From Aliiroseovarius marinus (GTDB lineage: Bacteria; Pseudomonadota; Alphaproteobacteria; Rhodobacterales; Rhodobacteraceae): DNA of 64,000 bases. The notes beneath the pieces are model-generated. The model ran no database searches. It was not told the DNA's origin and was given only the letters and a program-made list of their open reading frames with translations. Both the position numbers and the translations under genes were made by a program. Each line of letters opens with the position of its first letter. The first letter of the stretch is position 1. Positions 25,919-34,740 of this stretch are shown here, piece after piece. The DNA is taken from NCBI RefSeq assembly GCF_004360145.1, contig NZ_ML178712.1, positions 1 to 64,000 on the forward strand, in the 5' to 3' direction.

Positions 25919-27631
25919 TTAGGCTGATCTGACCCGTTGATAGCCCTTGATATGCTGTAGCGATAAGCCAGAGTATTCAACCTTACACATGGCTTCGTAA
26001 AGGCGGTGCAGAGGGATGTTGCCGTCTCCGTATCTGCCAGCCATTCCCGGCAGTGCGTGTCCGAGCAGGATGTCGTTGATGTCTGGGTTGATCCCCGCAT
26101 GCCGACAAGCGTCTTTGAAGTTGTGCCGGAAGGAATGGAACGATGTCTTGTCGGTTTTAGTTCCTAGTTTGGCAATATATGCACTGAAGTCCTTGGACGG
26201 CTGTCCTGAGTAGTATCCCTTCGCATCGAGCTTGAGGCGTGGGAAAACCCGGTCCTTCCGCGCCCTCCGCTTCTCTTCCACGTAGTCGATGAAACCAAGA
26301 CGGATTAGCTCAGGGTGAAGCGGCACATTACGCTTCTTACCGCCCTTGATGCGTTGCGTATCGTCGCCTTCACGCAGGCGTAGGAACCATATGCCATTCT
26401 CTTCTGCGACATCATCAATCCCAAGCTGGCAAAGTTCGTTCAACCTTGCCCCGGTCCAGAGGCCCAACAGAGGCAACCAATACCAACTCGTCCCACTCAT
26501 GTCTGTATCGCCGGGTTCTGCCCTGAGCCTCGTTGATCTGCACCCTGAGTAAATGGGACTGCTGAAGATTGCCTGCAGCTGTGCCGTGCTGAACGGGTCC
26601 GCCTCACCTCTTGCATTGCCGTTTGTGTCCAACTTCATCGGCCCGAAGATGTCTAAGACCTCCTCGTCCAACTGCTTAGATGCCCATTCCCATGTTGCCT
26701 GCAATCTCCCCAGCGCCTTGTTGATTGTACTGACAGAAAGCGTCGGCAGGTCGTACGCTTTTCCCGCCTCAACGGCTTCCATCGCAGACAGCCCTTTTGT
26801 CTGCCGACGCTTGTTCCTGTTGCTAGGCAAGCTCATCAACACATTCTTGAACTCCCGCGCGTCAGGCTTTTTGTAACTTAGTATTGGGCGGTCGCCCGCA
26901 AGCTCAATGAACAGCTCAGTCCATTGTCGGTAGTCGTCTAGGAGCTTGGGAGACCATTTTCCGGTGCGCTGGGCTTCCTCTTCCCGTTCCGCAAACAACA
27001 CAGACAATCGCGGCCCTGAGTGGTCTGCAGTTGCGCTCCCCGTTGCGTCAGGTGGTGTTTCTACTATTTGCCCCTGAAAACGCTCACTGATTGCCTCAGC
27101 GGCTCTTAGGCTTGCTTCGTGCAATGTACGGACCAGACGAACCCAAGAGGGAGAGTCGGGTGTCAGATTGATGTCGATACCATCCCACGCCAGCACATCT
27201 TCTGCTTCCCCATAGAAGAACTCGTCCGCCTCCCCTCGCGCATATTGTCGCCGCGTTTCAGCTGCCAAGTCCTCGTTTAACGCCTGAGCATCATCGAAGG
27301 ACTTCGCCGCTGTGTAACCTGCAAAGCCAGCGAGGCGGTTTTCCTCATCCTCTTCCAACAAGTGGCGATAATACTCGTCGTGGATTTTCTGCAGCTGCTC
27401 TGGAGTTAGCTCTGGTTGCGCTACACTAGCTTGCCTTCTGCGATGTGCAGCAAAACGCCTGTCCACTTCTACGGCGGCAACACGCACCAACCTCAGGGCT
27501 TCTTGGTAGTCCTTTGTCTTAAGCGAGAACGTCTCTTCGCTCTTAGGATAGGTTGCTGCGATGTCTCTTGGGATGGCAGCACGGTGGTAGTACGTGGCAT
27601 TACGACGGTACAATCTGGGGTGTCCGGGCAT
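25919..27631 (-). CDS. Tyrosine integrase of island A
   Basis: With the start at the ATG of MPGHPRLYRRNATYYHRAAI (27631; a frame opens 66 bp earlier) it is 570 residues. The N-terminal part is the DUF6538-type arm region followed by long helices; the catalytic domain is C-terminal. It has the arginine in TGARLNELCQL, HSFRHNFKD (H-x-x-R), the histidine in LLGHALPG and the tyrosine in GRYGDG. This size and start are common for integrases that use tRNA genes. The gene begins about 100 bp from the tRNA-Ala fragment at 27733, which supports tRNA-Ala as its target. Confidence 0.9.
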   Translation of the reverse strand: MPGHPRLYRRNATYYHRAAIPRDIAATYPKSEETFSLKTKDYQEALRLVRVAAVEVDRRFAAHRRRQASVAQPELTPEQLQKIHDEYYRHLLEEDEENRLAGFAGYTAAKSFDDAQALNEDLAAETRRQYARGEADEFFYGEAEDVLAWDGIDINLTPDSPSWVRLVRTLHEASLRAAEAISERFQGQIVETPPDATGSATADHSGPRLSVLFAEREEEAQRTGKWSPKLLDDYRQWTELFIELAGDRPILSYKKPDAREFKNVLMSLPSNRNKRRQTKGLSAMEAVEAGKAYDLPTLSVSTINKALGRLQATWEWASKQLDEEVLDIFGPMKLDTNGNARGEADPFSTAQLQAIFSSPIYSGCRSTRLRAEPGDTDMSGTSWYWLPLLGLWTGARLNELCQLGIDDVAEENGIWFLRLREGDDTQRIKGGKKRNVPLHPELIRLGFIDYVEEKRRARKDRVFPRLKLDAKGYYSGQPSKDFSAYIAKLGTKTDKTSFHSFRHNFKDACRHAGINPDINDILLGHALPGMAGRYGDGNIPLHRLYEAMCKVEYSGLSLQHIKGYQRVRSA

Positions 27632-27732
27632 CTTTTCCAAAGCCGCCACTGTAACACCTCCCTGTAACATCCACGTTCTGAAAGCCCTTAATGACAAGGG
27701 ATTTCCACAAGATCAACATGTTAAGAGGTTGA

Positions 27733-27778
27733 TGGTGGAGCCTAGCGGGGTCGAACCGCTGACCTCTTGCATGCCATG
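27733..27778 (-). repeat. Attachment site: 46-bp 3' half of tRNA-Ala(GGC)
   Basis: The 46 bases from TGGTGGAGCC to CATGCCATG are identical to 46808-46853, the 3' part of the intact tRNA-Ala(GGC) from the anticodon loop to CCA. The sequence then diverges, so this is not a working tRNA. The end inside the anticodon loop is where many integrases cross over. Confidence 0.9.
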
Positions 27779-28159
27779 GGCGAGATTGGTTTGTTGGGCC
27801 AGTTGAGGTGAATGGAGGATAGTGAAGGGGAATGAGCCTAATTCGATATTTTGAGAATGTGCGCTGATCTGGGTGAAAGGTTCGATTTGGTCCAGTTTCG
27901 TGGGAACTCGTTGTGTTTCGCAGTGGTGACCGGACAGTCACAAAGGACCATTTGAGGGCGGAATCTGACGTACAACATCACCGCTAGGCGGATGATCTCA
28001 GGACTGGTTTTGAAATAGCGAAATGGGGAGCATTTGGACATGGCCGGACGCTAGTTCAGCGCCCTGCCCGCCTCAAGTTGGTTTCTTCTGACACTGCCCA
28101 ATTCCGCTCTGGTATAGTAGACGCGCATTTAAATCTGACAGGACCCGCGCGGGTGCCCG
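27779..28159. other. Junction region with IS remnant
   Basis: No intact gene. The left part directly follows the attachment fragment. A transposase remnant occupies 27961-28041; the rest has no feature that I can name. Confidence 0.4.
27961..28041 (-). pseudogene. IS6-family transposase N-terminal remnant
   Basis: The start SPFRYFKTSPEIIRLAVML(Y) (27 codons from ATG 28041) matches the conserved beginning of IS6-type transposases common in Rhodobacterales. After YVRF the sequence becomes unrelated, so only a fragment is left. Confidence 0.7.
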
Positions 28160-29320
28160 TTAACTGGCAAAATAATCCCGCATCACCCGCGTATAAATCG
28201 CCTTGAGCTGGCAAATCTGATCGACATTTATGCGCTCATCAACCTGATGCATCGTTTTGCCGACAAGCCCAAATTCCACCACCGGGCAATGGCTTTTAAC
28301 AAACCGAGCATCCGACGTCCCACCAGATGTTGACAGTTCAGGGGTGCGGCCGGTTTCAGCTGCGACCGATGTCGCCACCAGATCGGATAGCGCGCCGGGA
28401 GGGGTGACAAAGCTCTCGCCTGATGCCTCCACTCGTATATCAACTTCGATCCCCGTTGCCGCCGCCACTCGATCCACCTCCGAGCGCAGCCAGCGGGTCA
28501 GGTCTTCTGATGTATGTGCATCATTGAAGCGGATGTTCACTGTCGCACGCGCTTCCGCCGGAATGACATTGGTCGCCGGATTGCCCACATCCATTGTGGT
28601 CACTGCCAGTGTCGATGCATCAAAATGATCGGTACCCTCATCCAGCACATACGCATCCAGATCCGCCACCAGCCGCGCCAGCGCGGGCACCGGGTTTTTG
28701 GCGCGATGCGGATAGGCCGAATGGCCCTGAATACCACTGGCGGTGAAATAGGCAGTCATCGAACCACGCCGCCCAATTTTTATCATCTCGCCCATCTCGT
28801 TTGGGCAGGTGGGTTCACCGACGATGCAATCCGTCATGGTTTCCCCCTGCGCATCCATCCAGTCGAGGATTGCCACGGTGCCGTCAGTGGCGTCCCCTTC
28901 TTCGTCGCCTGTAATCGTGATCACCAGTGACGCATCTTCGGGGGCCTCAGCTACGTAATCAATCGCTGCTGCGACCCAGGCGGCCACGCCAGATTTCATG
29001 TCCGTTGCGCCCCGCCCCCAGAGTAACCCATCCTTGATCTCGCCGCCAAAGGGATCCACCGTCCACGCTTTTTCATCGCCAACCGGCACCACATCGGTGT
29101 GCCCGTTGAAGCCTAGCGTGCGGGCACTTTTTGATCCCCAGCGGGCAAACAGGTTTGACGTGTCACCGCGATTGATGCGCGTGCAGGCAAACCCGGCTTC
29201 CGATAACATCTTTTCCAGCAGCACCAGCGCCCCCCCTTCTTCCGGCGTCACGGACGGGCATTGGATCAGGCGTTGGGTCAGAAGGACGGGATCGGTCCCG
29301 ATTATGCTGACTTTGGACAT
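28160..29320 (-). CDS. dapE: DapE-type M20 desuccinylase
   Basis: The 386-residue enzyme belongs to the M20 metallopeptidase group. Metal ligands visible are His74 and Asp76 (GHTDVVPVG), Asp107 (GATDMKSG) and the glutamate pair at 140-141 (TGDEEGDA). Further DapE-type motifs are [39 protein letters not shown] and GGTSDARF. DapE hydrolyses N-succinyl-LL-diaminopimelate in lysine and cell-wall synthesis. Here it sits near a GNAT and a racemase-type enolase-superfamily gene, so it could instead serve as the desuccinylase of a D-to-L amino acid pathway. An IS5 remnant separates it from those genes. Whether it is the only dapE of the genome is not visible here. Confidence 0.85.
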   Translation of the reverse strand: MSKVSIIGTDPVLLTQRLIQCPSVTPEEGGALVLLEKMLSEAGFACTRINRGDTSNLFARWGSKSARTLGFNGHTDVVPVGDEKAWTVDPFGGEIKDGLLWGRGATDMKSGVAAWVAAAIDYVAEAPEDASLVITITGDEEGDATDGTVAILDWMDAQGETMTDCIVGEPTCPNEMGEMIKIGRRGSMTAYFTASGIQGHSAYPHRAKNPVPALARLVADLDAYVLDEGTDHFDASTLAVTTMDVGNPATNVIPAEARATVNIRFNDAHTSEDLTRWLRSEVDRVAAATGIEVDIRVEASGESFVTPPGALSDLVATSVAAETGRTPELSTSGGTSDARFVKSHCPVVEFGLVGKTMHQVDERINVDQICQLKAIYTRVMRDYFAS

Positions 29321-29792
29321 GGTGCTCTCCTTTTTCTCATCCCTTACAGGGTTAAGCAGAAAATAAAAACCGAGCGAGGGAGGCTGTGGGGAATATGTGT
29401 CACCTTTGAGGATTGCGGCATTTCATTCAACGCCGCCCGTGCGCCGATATAGTCACTGTGCTGACTTGCCGTCAGGACCATCCGCAAAGGGCGATCCAGG
29501 GCATCCGTGACGGCATGCAACTTCGAGTTCATGCCGCCCTTCGTTCGGCCAATCAGGCGATCACGCCCCCCTTTTTCAACCTACCACTCAGCCCAGATCG
29601 CCTCAGGCCACTTGTGTCGCGCTCAAAGGCCGGAAACATGACCGCTCCCCGAAACGATCGCCATCAGCTTGAATTAACCCTTGCGCACACGGAGCCGTCC
29701 ACACATGACACTACCGTTTCAAGAGGTAGGCAGAATGTGTAGCATCGAATGTAGCACCTGAATTCTTATCTTGGGGCGAAATGCGCTGCTCC
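29321..29792. other. Intergenic region with IS5-family remnant
   Basis: This 470-bp gap holds a decayed transposase piece (29416-29580, minus) and no other gene. It lies between dapE and the GNAT gene, and an insertion here may have broken an earlier operon. Confidence 0.5.
29416..29580 (-). pseudogene. IS5-family transposase remnant
   Basis: The minus frame reads GGRDRLIGRTKGGMNSKLHA then VTDALDRPLRM and SDYIGA, matching the middle of IS5/IS427-type transposases, where GRTKGG-N-KLHA-TDA is conserved. The flanks are degraded and there is no complete gene or terminal repeat. Confidence 0.75.
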
Positions 29793-30524
29793 TCAGGATT
29801 TGGACAAGAGGTAACAGCAGGTCTCGGCATCGAAGCCGGAAATCCGGTAGCCCTCGGCAAATGCCGAGGTCAGTTCTTCCCGCACACGGAGCCGTTCGGA
29901 GATGGCCAAGTCCAGATTAGAGGCAAGAAGCTCATCCAGATCCCGAGGAATTTCAACTGTAAGGGACTCGTCCCTCAGAAGGGATTGAGGCAAATCCATT
30001 CTCGTTGCCAGAGCTTCCACATGCGGAGAGTTTAGATCCCAGTCAATGACCAGACGATCTGATGGGACTCCGGCATTGATACCCACCATCTGACCATAAT
30101 AATCCATGTGATAGGTGTTTGCGGTTCCGCCAAGACGGGAGACGTTCAGCCCCGCATTGATTCGGCGCAATGGGTCGTAAGTCCAGCGTACATGGGTAAT
30201 ACCGCGATCCAGACACCAGTTTCTCTGATACCATTTCAGTTTCACTCCCAAGCCCATGCCACGGCTGTCTGGATGGACGGCCAGCCGGTGCGAATGCTGG
30301 ACATGGCATTGGCTGGTGGGGAAACCGAACAGGAAACCAAGCATCCGGTCATCAATGAACGCTCCCGCCACAAGGCCGCCTTCATGCTGGATTGCCAACA
30401 AGATGTCAGAATTGTCGGGGGGATCATCCTTGCCCCAGATCTCTTTCTGGAACAACTCTGCATTCTTGAGTTCCGCCACACCGTTCAGTTCGCGTAGCAC
30501 CAGCCCCGTGTTCCGAATGTTCAT
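29793..30524 (-). CDS. GNAT-superfamily acyltransferase-like protein, probable N-succinyltransferase
   Basis: The 243-residue protein has a GNAT fold with the pyrophosphate-binding segment LAVHPDSRGMGLGVKLKWYQ (about residues 80-100), followed by WTYDPLRRINAGLNVSRLGG. It resembles the predicted acyltransferases (COG3375 type) that accompany N-acylamino acid racemases. Its ATG overlaps the stop of the racemase-type gene (ATGA at 30521-30524), so they are translated together. In the known D-to-L pathway the equivalent enzyme succinylates D-amino acids using succinyl-CoA; that activity is inferred here from context. Confidence 0.7.
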   Translation of the reverse strand: MNIRNTGLVLRELNGVAELKNAELFQKEIWGKDDPPDNSDILLAIQHEGGLVAGAFIDDRMLGFLFGFPTSQCHVQHSHRLAVHPDSRGMGLGVKLKWYQRNWCLDRGITHVRWTYDPLRRINAGLNVSRLGGTANTYHMDYYGQMVGINAGVPSDRLVIDWDLNSPHVEALATRMDLPQSLLRDESLTVEIPRDLDELLASNLDLAISERLRVREELTSAFAEGYRISGFDAETCCYLLSKS

Positions 30525-31672
30525 GCTCTGATTTCCTCATGATGATCGATGACAGAGGCGAGGTAATCATGATCCAGCGTTACCCCGATGCCCGGCCCGT
30601 TTGCGGGGACGGGCATTTCGCCATTTGATGCTTCGAGTGCTTCATTGATGATGTCCCTTTCGAAATAGCGGCTGGCGCTGGATGTGTCGCCGGGTTTGGT
30701 GAAGTTGGCGAGCGTTGCCAAGTGGATGTTGTGTGCTCTCCCGATGCCGCTTTCCAGCATGCCGCCACACCAGACCGGTGCATCAAAGGCGGCGCTGGTG
30801 TCGTGGATGGCGCGGGCCGCTGCAAAGCCGCCGACACGGCCGACCTTGATGTTGATGACCCGGGCCGCGCCGATCTCCAGCGCCTTGCGTGCGTCAATGG
30901 CACTGCGGATGCTCTCGTCAAGGCAGATTGCGGTTTTCAGCGCCGCCTGCACCTTGGCATGATCGTGAATGTCATCAAAGGCCAGAGGCTGCTCGATATA
31001 GTCGAGATCAAACTCATCCAGCGCCTGCAACACTGGGAGATCAGCCAATCCGTAATCTGTGTTGGCGTCCACCGTCAGCTTGATGTCGGGGAACTGAGAG
31101 CGAACAGCCTCGACGATCTTGACGTCATGGCCCTGTGCGATTTTCAGCTTGGTGCGCTTGTAGCCCTGTGCCAGCGCATCGGCGACCCGTTCCAGCGTAG
31201 TGTCGATCGGAGCGATGCCAAGGCTCACCCCCACATCCACATGGTTCCCGGCGCCACCGAGCGCGGCTTTCAGCGGAATGCCGAGGCTCTTGGACCAGAG
31301 ATCCCAGAACGCCATCTCGACCACCGCTTTAGCCATGCGGTTGCCGCGCCAGGGCGACAGGAGGGGTTGGAGCTCGTAGGGTGAGTCAAAGCGCTTTCCT
31401 ACGATCTGGGGCAGGAGCACGTCGCGTAAAAACGCCATGGCACCGGGAATAGTTTCCTCCAGATAGTCAGGGGTGGGATCCATCACCGCCTCGGCCACGC
31501 CTTCTATCCCTTCGCCCTTGAGCACAAGCAGCGGAAAGGTTTTTGCGGTCATGGTGCCGGTTGAAATCACGAAAGGGGTCAGCAGCGGAAGGCTGACTAT
31601 GCGCAACTCGGCGCTTTCGATGCGGATGCCGGGGTGCAGAAACCCGGTGGTCATATTCAAGTCATTGGGCAT
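30521..31672 (-). CDS. Enolase-superfamily N-succinylamino acid racemase/OSBS-like enzyme
   Basis: Counted from ATG 31672 (383 residues) the catalytic set is complete: K175-x-K177 (TKLKIA), Asp202 (VDANTDY), Glu227 (YIEQPL), Asp252 (CLDES) and Lys276 (NIKVGRVGG). This is the pattern of the N-succinylamino acid racemase/o-succinylbenzoate synthase branch of the muconate-lactonizing-enzyme subgroup. There are no menaquinone genes here, and the neighbours are a GNAT protein, an amino acid transporter and a DapE-like hydrolase, so racemase action is more likely than OSBS. A TTG 24 bp upstream could be an alternative start. Confidence 0.82.
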   Translation of the reverse strand: MPNDLNMTTGFLHPGIRIESAELRIVSLPLLTPFVISTGTMTAKTFPLLVLKGEGIEGVAEAVMDPTPDYLEETIPGAMAFLRDVLLPQIVGKRFDSPYELQPLLSPWRGNRMAKAVVEMAFWDLWSKSLGIPLKAALGGAGNHVDVGVSLGIAPIDTTLERVADALAQGYKRTKLKIAQGHDVKIVEAVRSQFPDIKLTVDANTDYGLADLPVLQALDEFDLDYIEQPLAFDDIHDHAKVQAALKTAICLDESIRSAIDARKALEIGAARVINIKVGRVGGFAAARAIHDTSAAFDAPVWCGGMLESGIGRAHNIHLATLANFTKPGDTSSASRYFERDIINEALEASNGEMPVPANGPGIGVTLDHDYLASVIDHHEEIRA

Positions 31673-31699
31673 TTCAGAGAACCTGATTGAGGGCAAAGC

Positions 31700-32458
31700 T
31701 CACATCACCTTGGCAATGAAGCGGCGGAATTCGTCTGTTTTCGGATTGGTGAACATCTCGTCCGGCGGTCCCTGTTCGGCAACACGGCCTTCATGCAGGA
31801 AAACAACTTCGGACGAGACCTCGCGGGCAAAACCCATCTCGTGGGTGACGACAATCATCGTGCGACCCTCGGCGGCAAGATCCTGCATCACCTTCAACAC
31901 CTCTCCCACCAGTTCGGGGTCAAGTGCCGATGTGGGTTCGTCAAAGAGGATCGCGTCCGGCTCCATCGCCAGCGCCCGGGCAATGGCCACGCGCTGCTGC
32001 TGGCCACCGGAAAGCTGTGAGGGATACATCTGCATCCGCTCCGCAAGCCCGACGCGATTGAGCAGAGCCTCGGCGCGGTCGCGCGCTTCTGCCTTGCTTT
32101 CGCGTTTGACCTGGATCGGGCCTTCCATCACGTTTTCCAGAGCGGTGCGGTGGGTCCAGAGGTTGAACTGCTGGAACACCATACCCAGCCGGGCACGGAT
32201 CTCTTCGATATGCCGTACATTCTGCGGCTTGCCGTTTTTCACCAGGATCTCTTCGCCGTGAACGGTCACCTTGCCCGAGGTAGGGGTTTCGAGAAAGTTC
32301 AGGCAGCGTAGAAAGGTCGATTTACCCGAGCCGGACGATCCCAGGATCGAAATCACGTCATGGTTTTTCGCTTCGAGCGAAATGCCTTTCAACACTTCGA
32401 CATGGCCGAAGGATTTGTGGATGTCTTCGGCTTTCAGAATGATGTCCGGCTGTGTCAT
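31700..32458 (-). CDS. Polar amino acid ABC transporter ATPase
   Basis: The 252-residue ATPase is of the GlnQ/HisP type. It has Walker A GSSGSGKSTFLRC, the signature LSGGQQQRVAIARAL, Walker B AILFDEPTSALDPE and the switch histidine in VVTHEMGFA. The start at 32458 has AAGGAGA upstream and overlaps the permease stop (ATGA); a longer frame continues upstream inside the permease gene and is not used. It powers uptake with the two permeases and the binding protein. Confidence 0.93.
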   Translation of the reverse strand: MTQPDIILKAEDIHKSFGHVEVLKGISLEAKNHDVISILGSSGSGKSTFLRCLNFLETPTSGKVTVHGEEILVKNGKPQNVRHIEEIRARLGMVFQQFNLWTHRTALENVMEGPIQVKRESKAEARDRAEALLNRVGLAERMQMYPSQLSGGQQQRVAIARALAMEPDAILFDEPTSALDPELVGEVLKVMQDLAAEGRTMIVVTHEMGFAREVSSEVVFLHEGRVAEQGPPDEMFTNPKTDEFRRFIAKVM

Positions 32459-33189
32459 GCACGGGTCTCCTTTAGGGATTGGGCGGTGCTTTGGGCCTTG
32501 TACGGGGCGTAGATATGGCGGCTGAGGCGGCGTTCGGCTTGCCGCCAGAGCAGGACAAAGATCGCGGTGATGCAGAGATAGATCAGCGCCGCCCAAAGAT
32601 AGACGGAGAAGTCGAAAGTCTTGGAAAAGACCTGCCGCGTTCGACCCATCACGTCAAAGACGGTGACCACGCTGGCCAATGCGCTGGCCTTCATCAAAAG
32701 GATCACCTCGTTGCCGAGTGCGGGCCATGCGATGCGGTAGGCATGTGGGAACACAACCCGGTAGAGGGATTTGATCCGGCTCATGCCGATTGCCTTTGCG
32801 GCTTCGATCTCACCCCGCGGGACCCCCATGATACCCCCGCGAAGGATCTCGGTCTGATAGGCGGTGGAGTTGAGGGCGAAGGCCAGAAGGGCGCAGTTGA
32901 ACGGATCGCGGAAAAAACTCCATAGCCCCCAATCCTGAAGGAAGGGCCGGAACTGCCCCGATCCGTAGAAGATCAGAAAGAGCTGGGCGAGGATCGGTGT
33001 ACCCCGCATGAACGAGACATAAAGGCGGAGAGGAGCCTGCGCCATGGGTGAGGCATGCACCCGGATCAGCGCAAAACCTGGTGACACCAGCGCAGCGATC
33101 AGCGCGCCCAGAACGGTGAGCTGAAGGGTCATCAGCAGGCCGTCGAACAAGCGCGGCCAGTATTGGATGAGGATTTCTACGGGATTCAT
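32455..33189 (-). CDS. Polar amino acid ABC transporter permease (HisM type)
   Basis: The 244-residue membrane protein starts at ATG 33189 (MNPVEILIQYW), 2 nt after the stop of the first permease. It has about five helices and the EAA-type loop EIEAAKAIGMSRIKSLYRVVFP that contacts the ATPase. It forms the channel together with the HisQ-type partner. Confidence 0.9.
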   Translation of the reverse strand: MNPVEILIQYWPRLFDGLLMTLQLTVLGALIAALVSPGFALIRVHASPMAQAPLRLYVSFMRGTPILAQLFLIFYGSGQFRPFLQDWGLWSFFRDPFNCALLAFALNSTAYQTEILRGGIMGVPRGEIEAAKAIGMSRIKSLYRVVFPHAYRIAWPALGNEVILLMKASALASVVTVFDVMGRTRQVFSKTFDFSVYLWAALIYLCITAIFVLLWRQAERRLSRHIYAPYKAQSTAQSLKETRA

Positions 33190-33191
33190 TT

Positions 33192-33899
33192 TCAAGCCCT
33201 CAGGATGCCGCGGTTGGCGCGGTGTTCCATCTTCGCCAGTACCAATTCCGACAGAACGCACATCGCCCAGTAGATCAGGCAGGCCAGCAGATAGAAGGTG
33301 AAGGGTTGTTTGGTAACGCCCACGGCGACCTTGGTCATGCGCATAAGGTCATCCAGCGCAATGACCGACACCAATGCCGTGTCTTTGAGCATATTGATCC
33401 AGAGATTGCCCAATCCCGGCAAGGCAAAGCGCCAGAGCTGCGGCAACTGAATACGCAGGAAGATCTGGCGATCCGTCATGCCGATGGCCCGTCCGGACTC
33501 GACCTGACCATTGTCGAGCGACTGGAACGCGCCACGCAGCACTTCGCCCGCAAATGCGCCGAACACCATGCCAAGGGCCACGACCCCCGCTGCAAAGGGG
33601 CTGAAATCGGTGGGTGGGGCGTCTGGTGCCCACCAGCGCAGCACCGCATTCATGAGAAGGCCAACGCCGTTATAGACCACAAAGAGGGTCAGGATCTCGG
33701 GTAGGCCTCGCATGATCGTGGTATAGCCAAACCCCAATGAGCGCAGCGGCAGAAATTTCGACATGGAGGCGAAAGTCGCCAGAAAGCCGAGGAGCAACCC
33801 GACGGGCAGGGTGACGATCGCCAGTTGCACCGTGATCGCCAGCCCGCGCAGGATTTCGTCCCCCCAGCCGGCATCGCCATATGAAAGCAGTTCAAACAT
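33192..33899 (-). CDS. Polar amino acid ABC transporter permease (HisQ type)
   Basis: The 235-residue membrane protein has five hydrophobic segments and the coupling loop QVESGRAIGMTDRQIFLRIQLP. It follows the binding-protein gene by about 30 bp and precedes the second permease. The two paralogous permeases are the normal arrangement for a histidine/lysine/opine-type importer. Confidence 0.9.
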   Translation of the reverse strand: MFELLSYGDAGWGDEILRGLAITVQLAIVTLPVGLLLGFLATFASMSKFLPLRSLGFGYTTIMRGLPEILTLFVVYNGVGLLMNAVLRWWAPDAPPTDFSPFAAGVVALGMVFGAFAGEVLRGAFQSLDNGQVESGRAIGMTDRQIFLRIQLPQLWRFALPGLGNLWINMLKDTALVSVIALDDLMRMTKVAVGVTKQPFTFYLLACLIYWAMCVLSELVLAKMEHRANRGILRA

Positions 33900-33932
33900 A
33901 GATTTCCTTTTCAGGCCGGAGGGACGTTTTTG

Positions 33933-34709
33933 TTACTTCATCGTATAGACGTCGATCTCGAAATACTTGTCGTTGATGGCTTTATAGGTGCCGTCGGCGC
34001 GGATCTCAGCCAGCGCAGCGTTCAGCTTTTCGCGCAGTTCGTCATCCTCCTGACGCACGGCAATGCCCACACCTTCGCCAACAAAGGCCGGATCGGTGAT
34101 CGGCTCACCTGCCAACTCACAGCAGCTTCCGTCGTCGGATTTGGTGGTCCAGTCGAGCATCGGCAGCATGTCGCCCACCTGCAGGTCGATACGACCCGAG
34201 GCCATGTCGAGGTTCACTTCATCTTGTGTCGGATAGAGGCGGATGTCGGCATCCGGATAGGTTGCCTCGATGAAATCGGCCTGGGTGGTGCCGGATTGTG
34301 CACCGATCACCATGCCGGACAGTGCCTCATTGGTGAACTCGGTGATGTCCGAACCTTTCGGCACGACATGGGTCATGGCGGCCAGATAGTAGGGATCGGT
34401 GAAATCCACCCGTTTCTTGCGCTCTTCGGTGATAAACATCGAAGCGATGATGAAGTCATATTTGTTGGCCAGAAGACCGGGAATGATCCCATCCCAGTCC
34501 TGAGCGACAAGGTCACATTCCTCTCCGATGCGCTTGCACAGCTCCAGGCCGATCTCAACGTCGAAACCGGCAATCTTGCCGTCTGCTTCGATATAGTTGA
34601 ACGGTGGGTACGCACCTTCGGTGCCAAGGCGCAGACTGCCTGCGGTTGCGGTCGAGGCAACCAGCGCGGTTGCGGTTGCGATGAAGGCAAGCTTGCTCTT
34701 CAATGTCAT
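33933..34709 (-). CDS. Periplasmic amino acid-binding protein
   Basis: The start is ATG 34709 (MTLKSKLAFIATATALV), with CAGGAGGAT upstream. The 258-residue protein has a signal peptide cleaved near STATA-G and then LRLGTEGAYPPFNY, the usual opening of polar amino acid binding proteins; FDVEIGLELCKRIG follows. Two adjacent cysteines (SCCE) and another early cysteine could form a disulfide. It gives the importer its specificity, which sequence alone does not tell; D-amino acids are possible from context. Confidence 0.92.
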   Translation of the reverse strand: MTLKSKLAFIATATALVASTATAGSLRLGTEGAYPPFNYIEADGKIAGFDVEIGLELCKRIGEECDLVAQDWDGIIPGLLANKYDFIIASMFITEERKKRVDFTDPYYLAAMTHVVPKGSDITEFTNEALSGMVIGAQSGTTQADFIEATYPDADIRLYPTQDEVNLDMASGRIDLQVGDMLPMLDWTTKSDDGSCCELAGEPITDPAFVGEGVGIAVRQEDDELREKLNAALAEIRADGTYKAINDKYFEIDVYTMK

Positions 34710-34740
34710 GGGGTATCCTCCTGTTTCTCCCAATGTTTCA

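Larger units (their letters stand above)
23062..27778 (-). mobile_element. Genomic island A at a tRNA-Ala end (about 4.7 kb)
   Basis: The island is bounded by TGGTGGAGCCTAGCGGG at 23062-23078 and by a 46-bp piece of the tRNA-Ala(GGC) 3' half at 27733-27778. It holds a small membrane protein, a serine recombinase, a ParB-like protein and a tyrosine integrase next to the right attachment sequence, all on the minus strand. Integrase next to a tRNA-derived end is the usual layout of such islands. Cargo is minimal. Confidence 0.7.
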
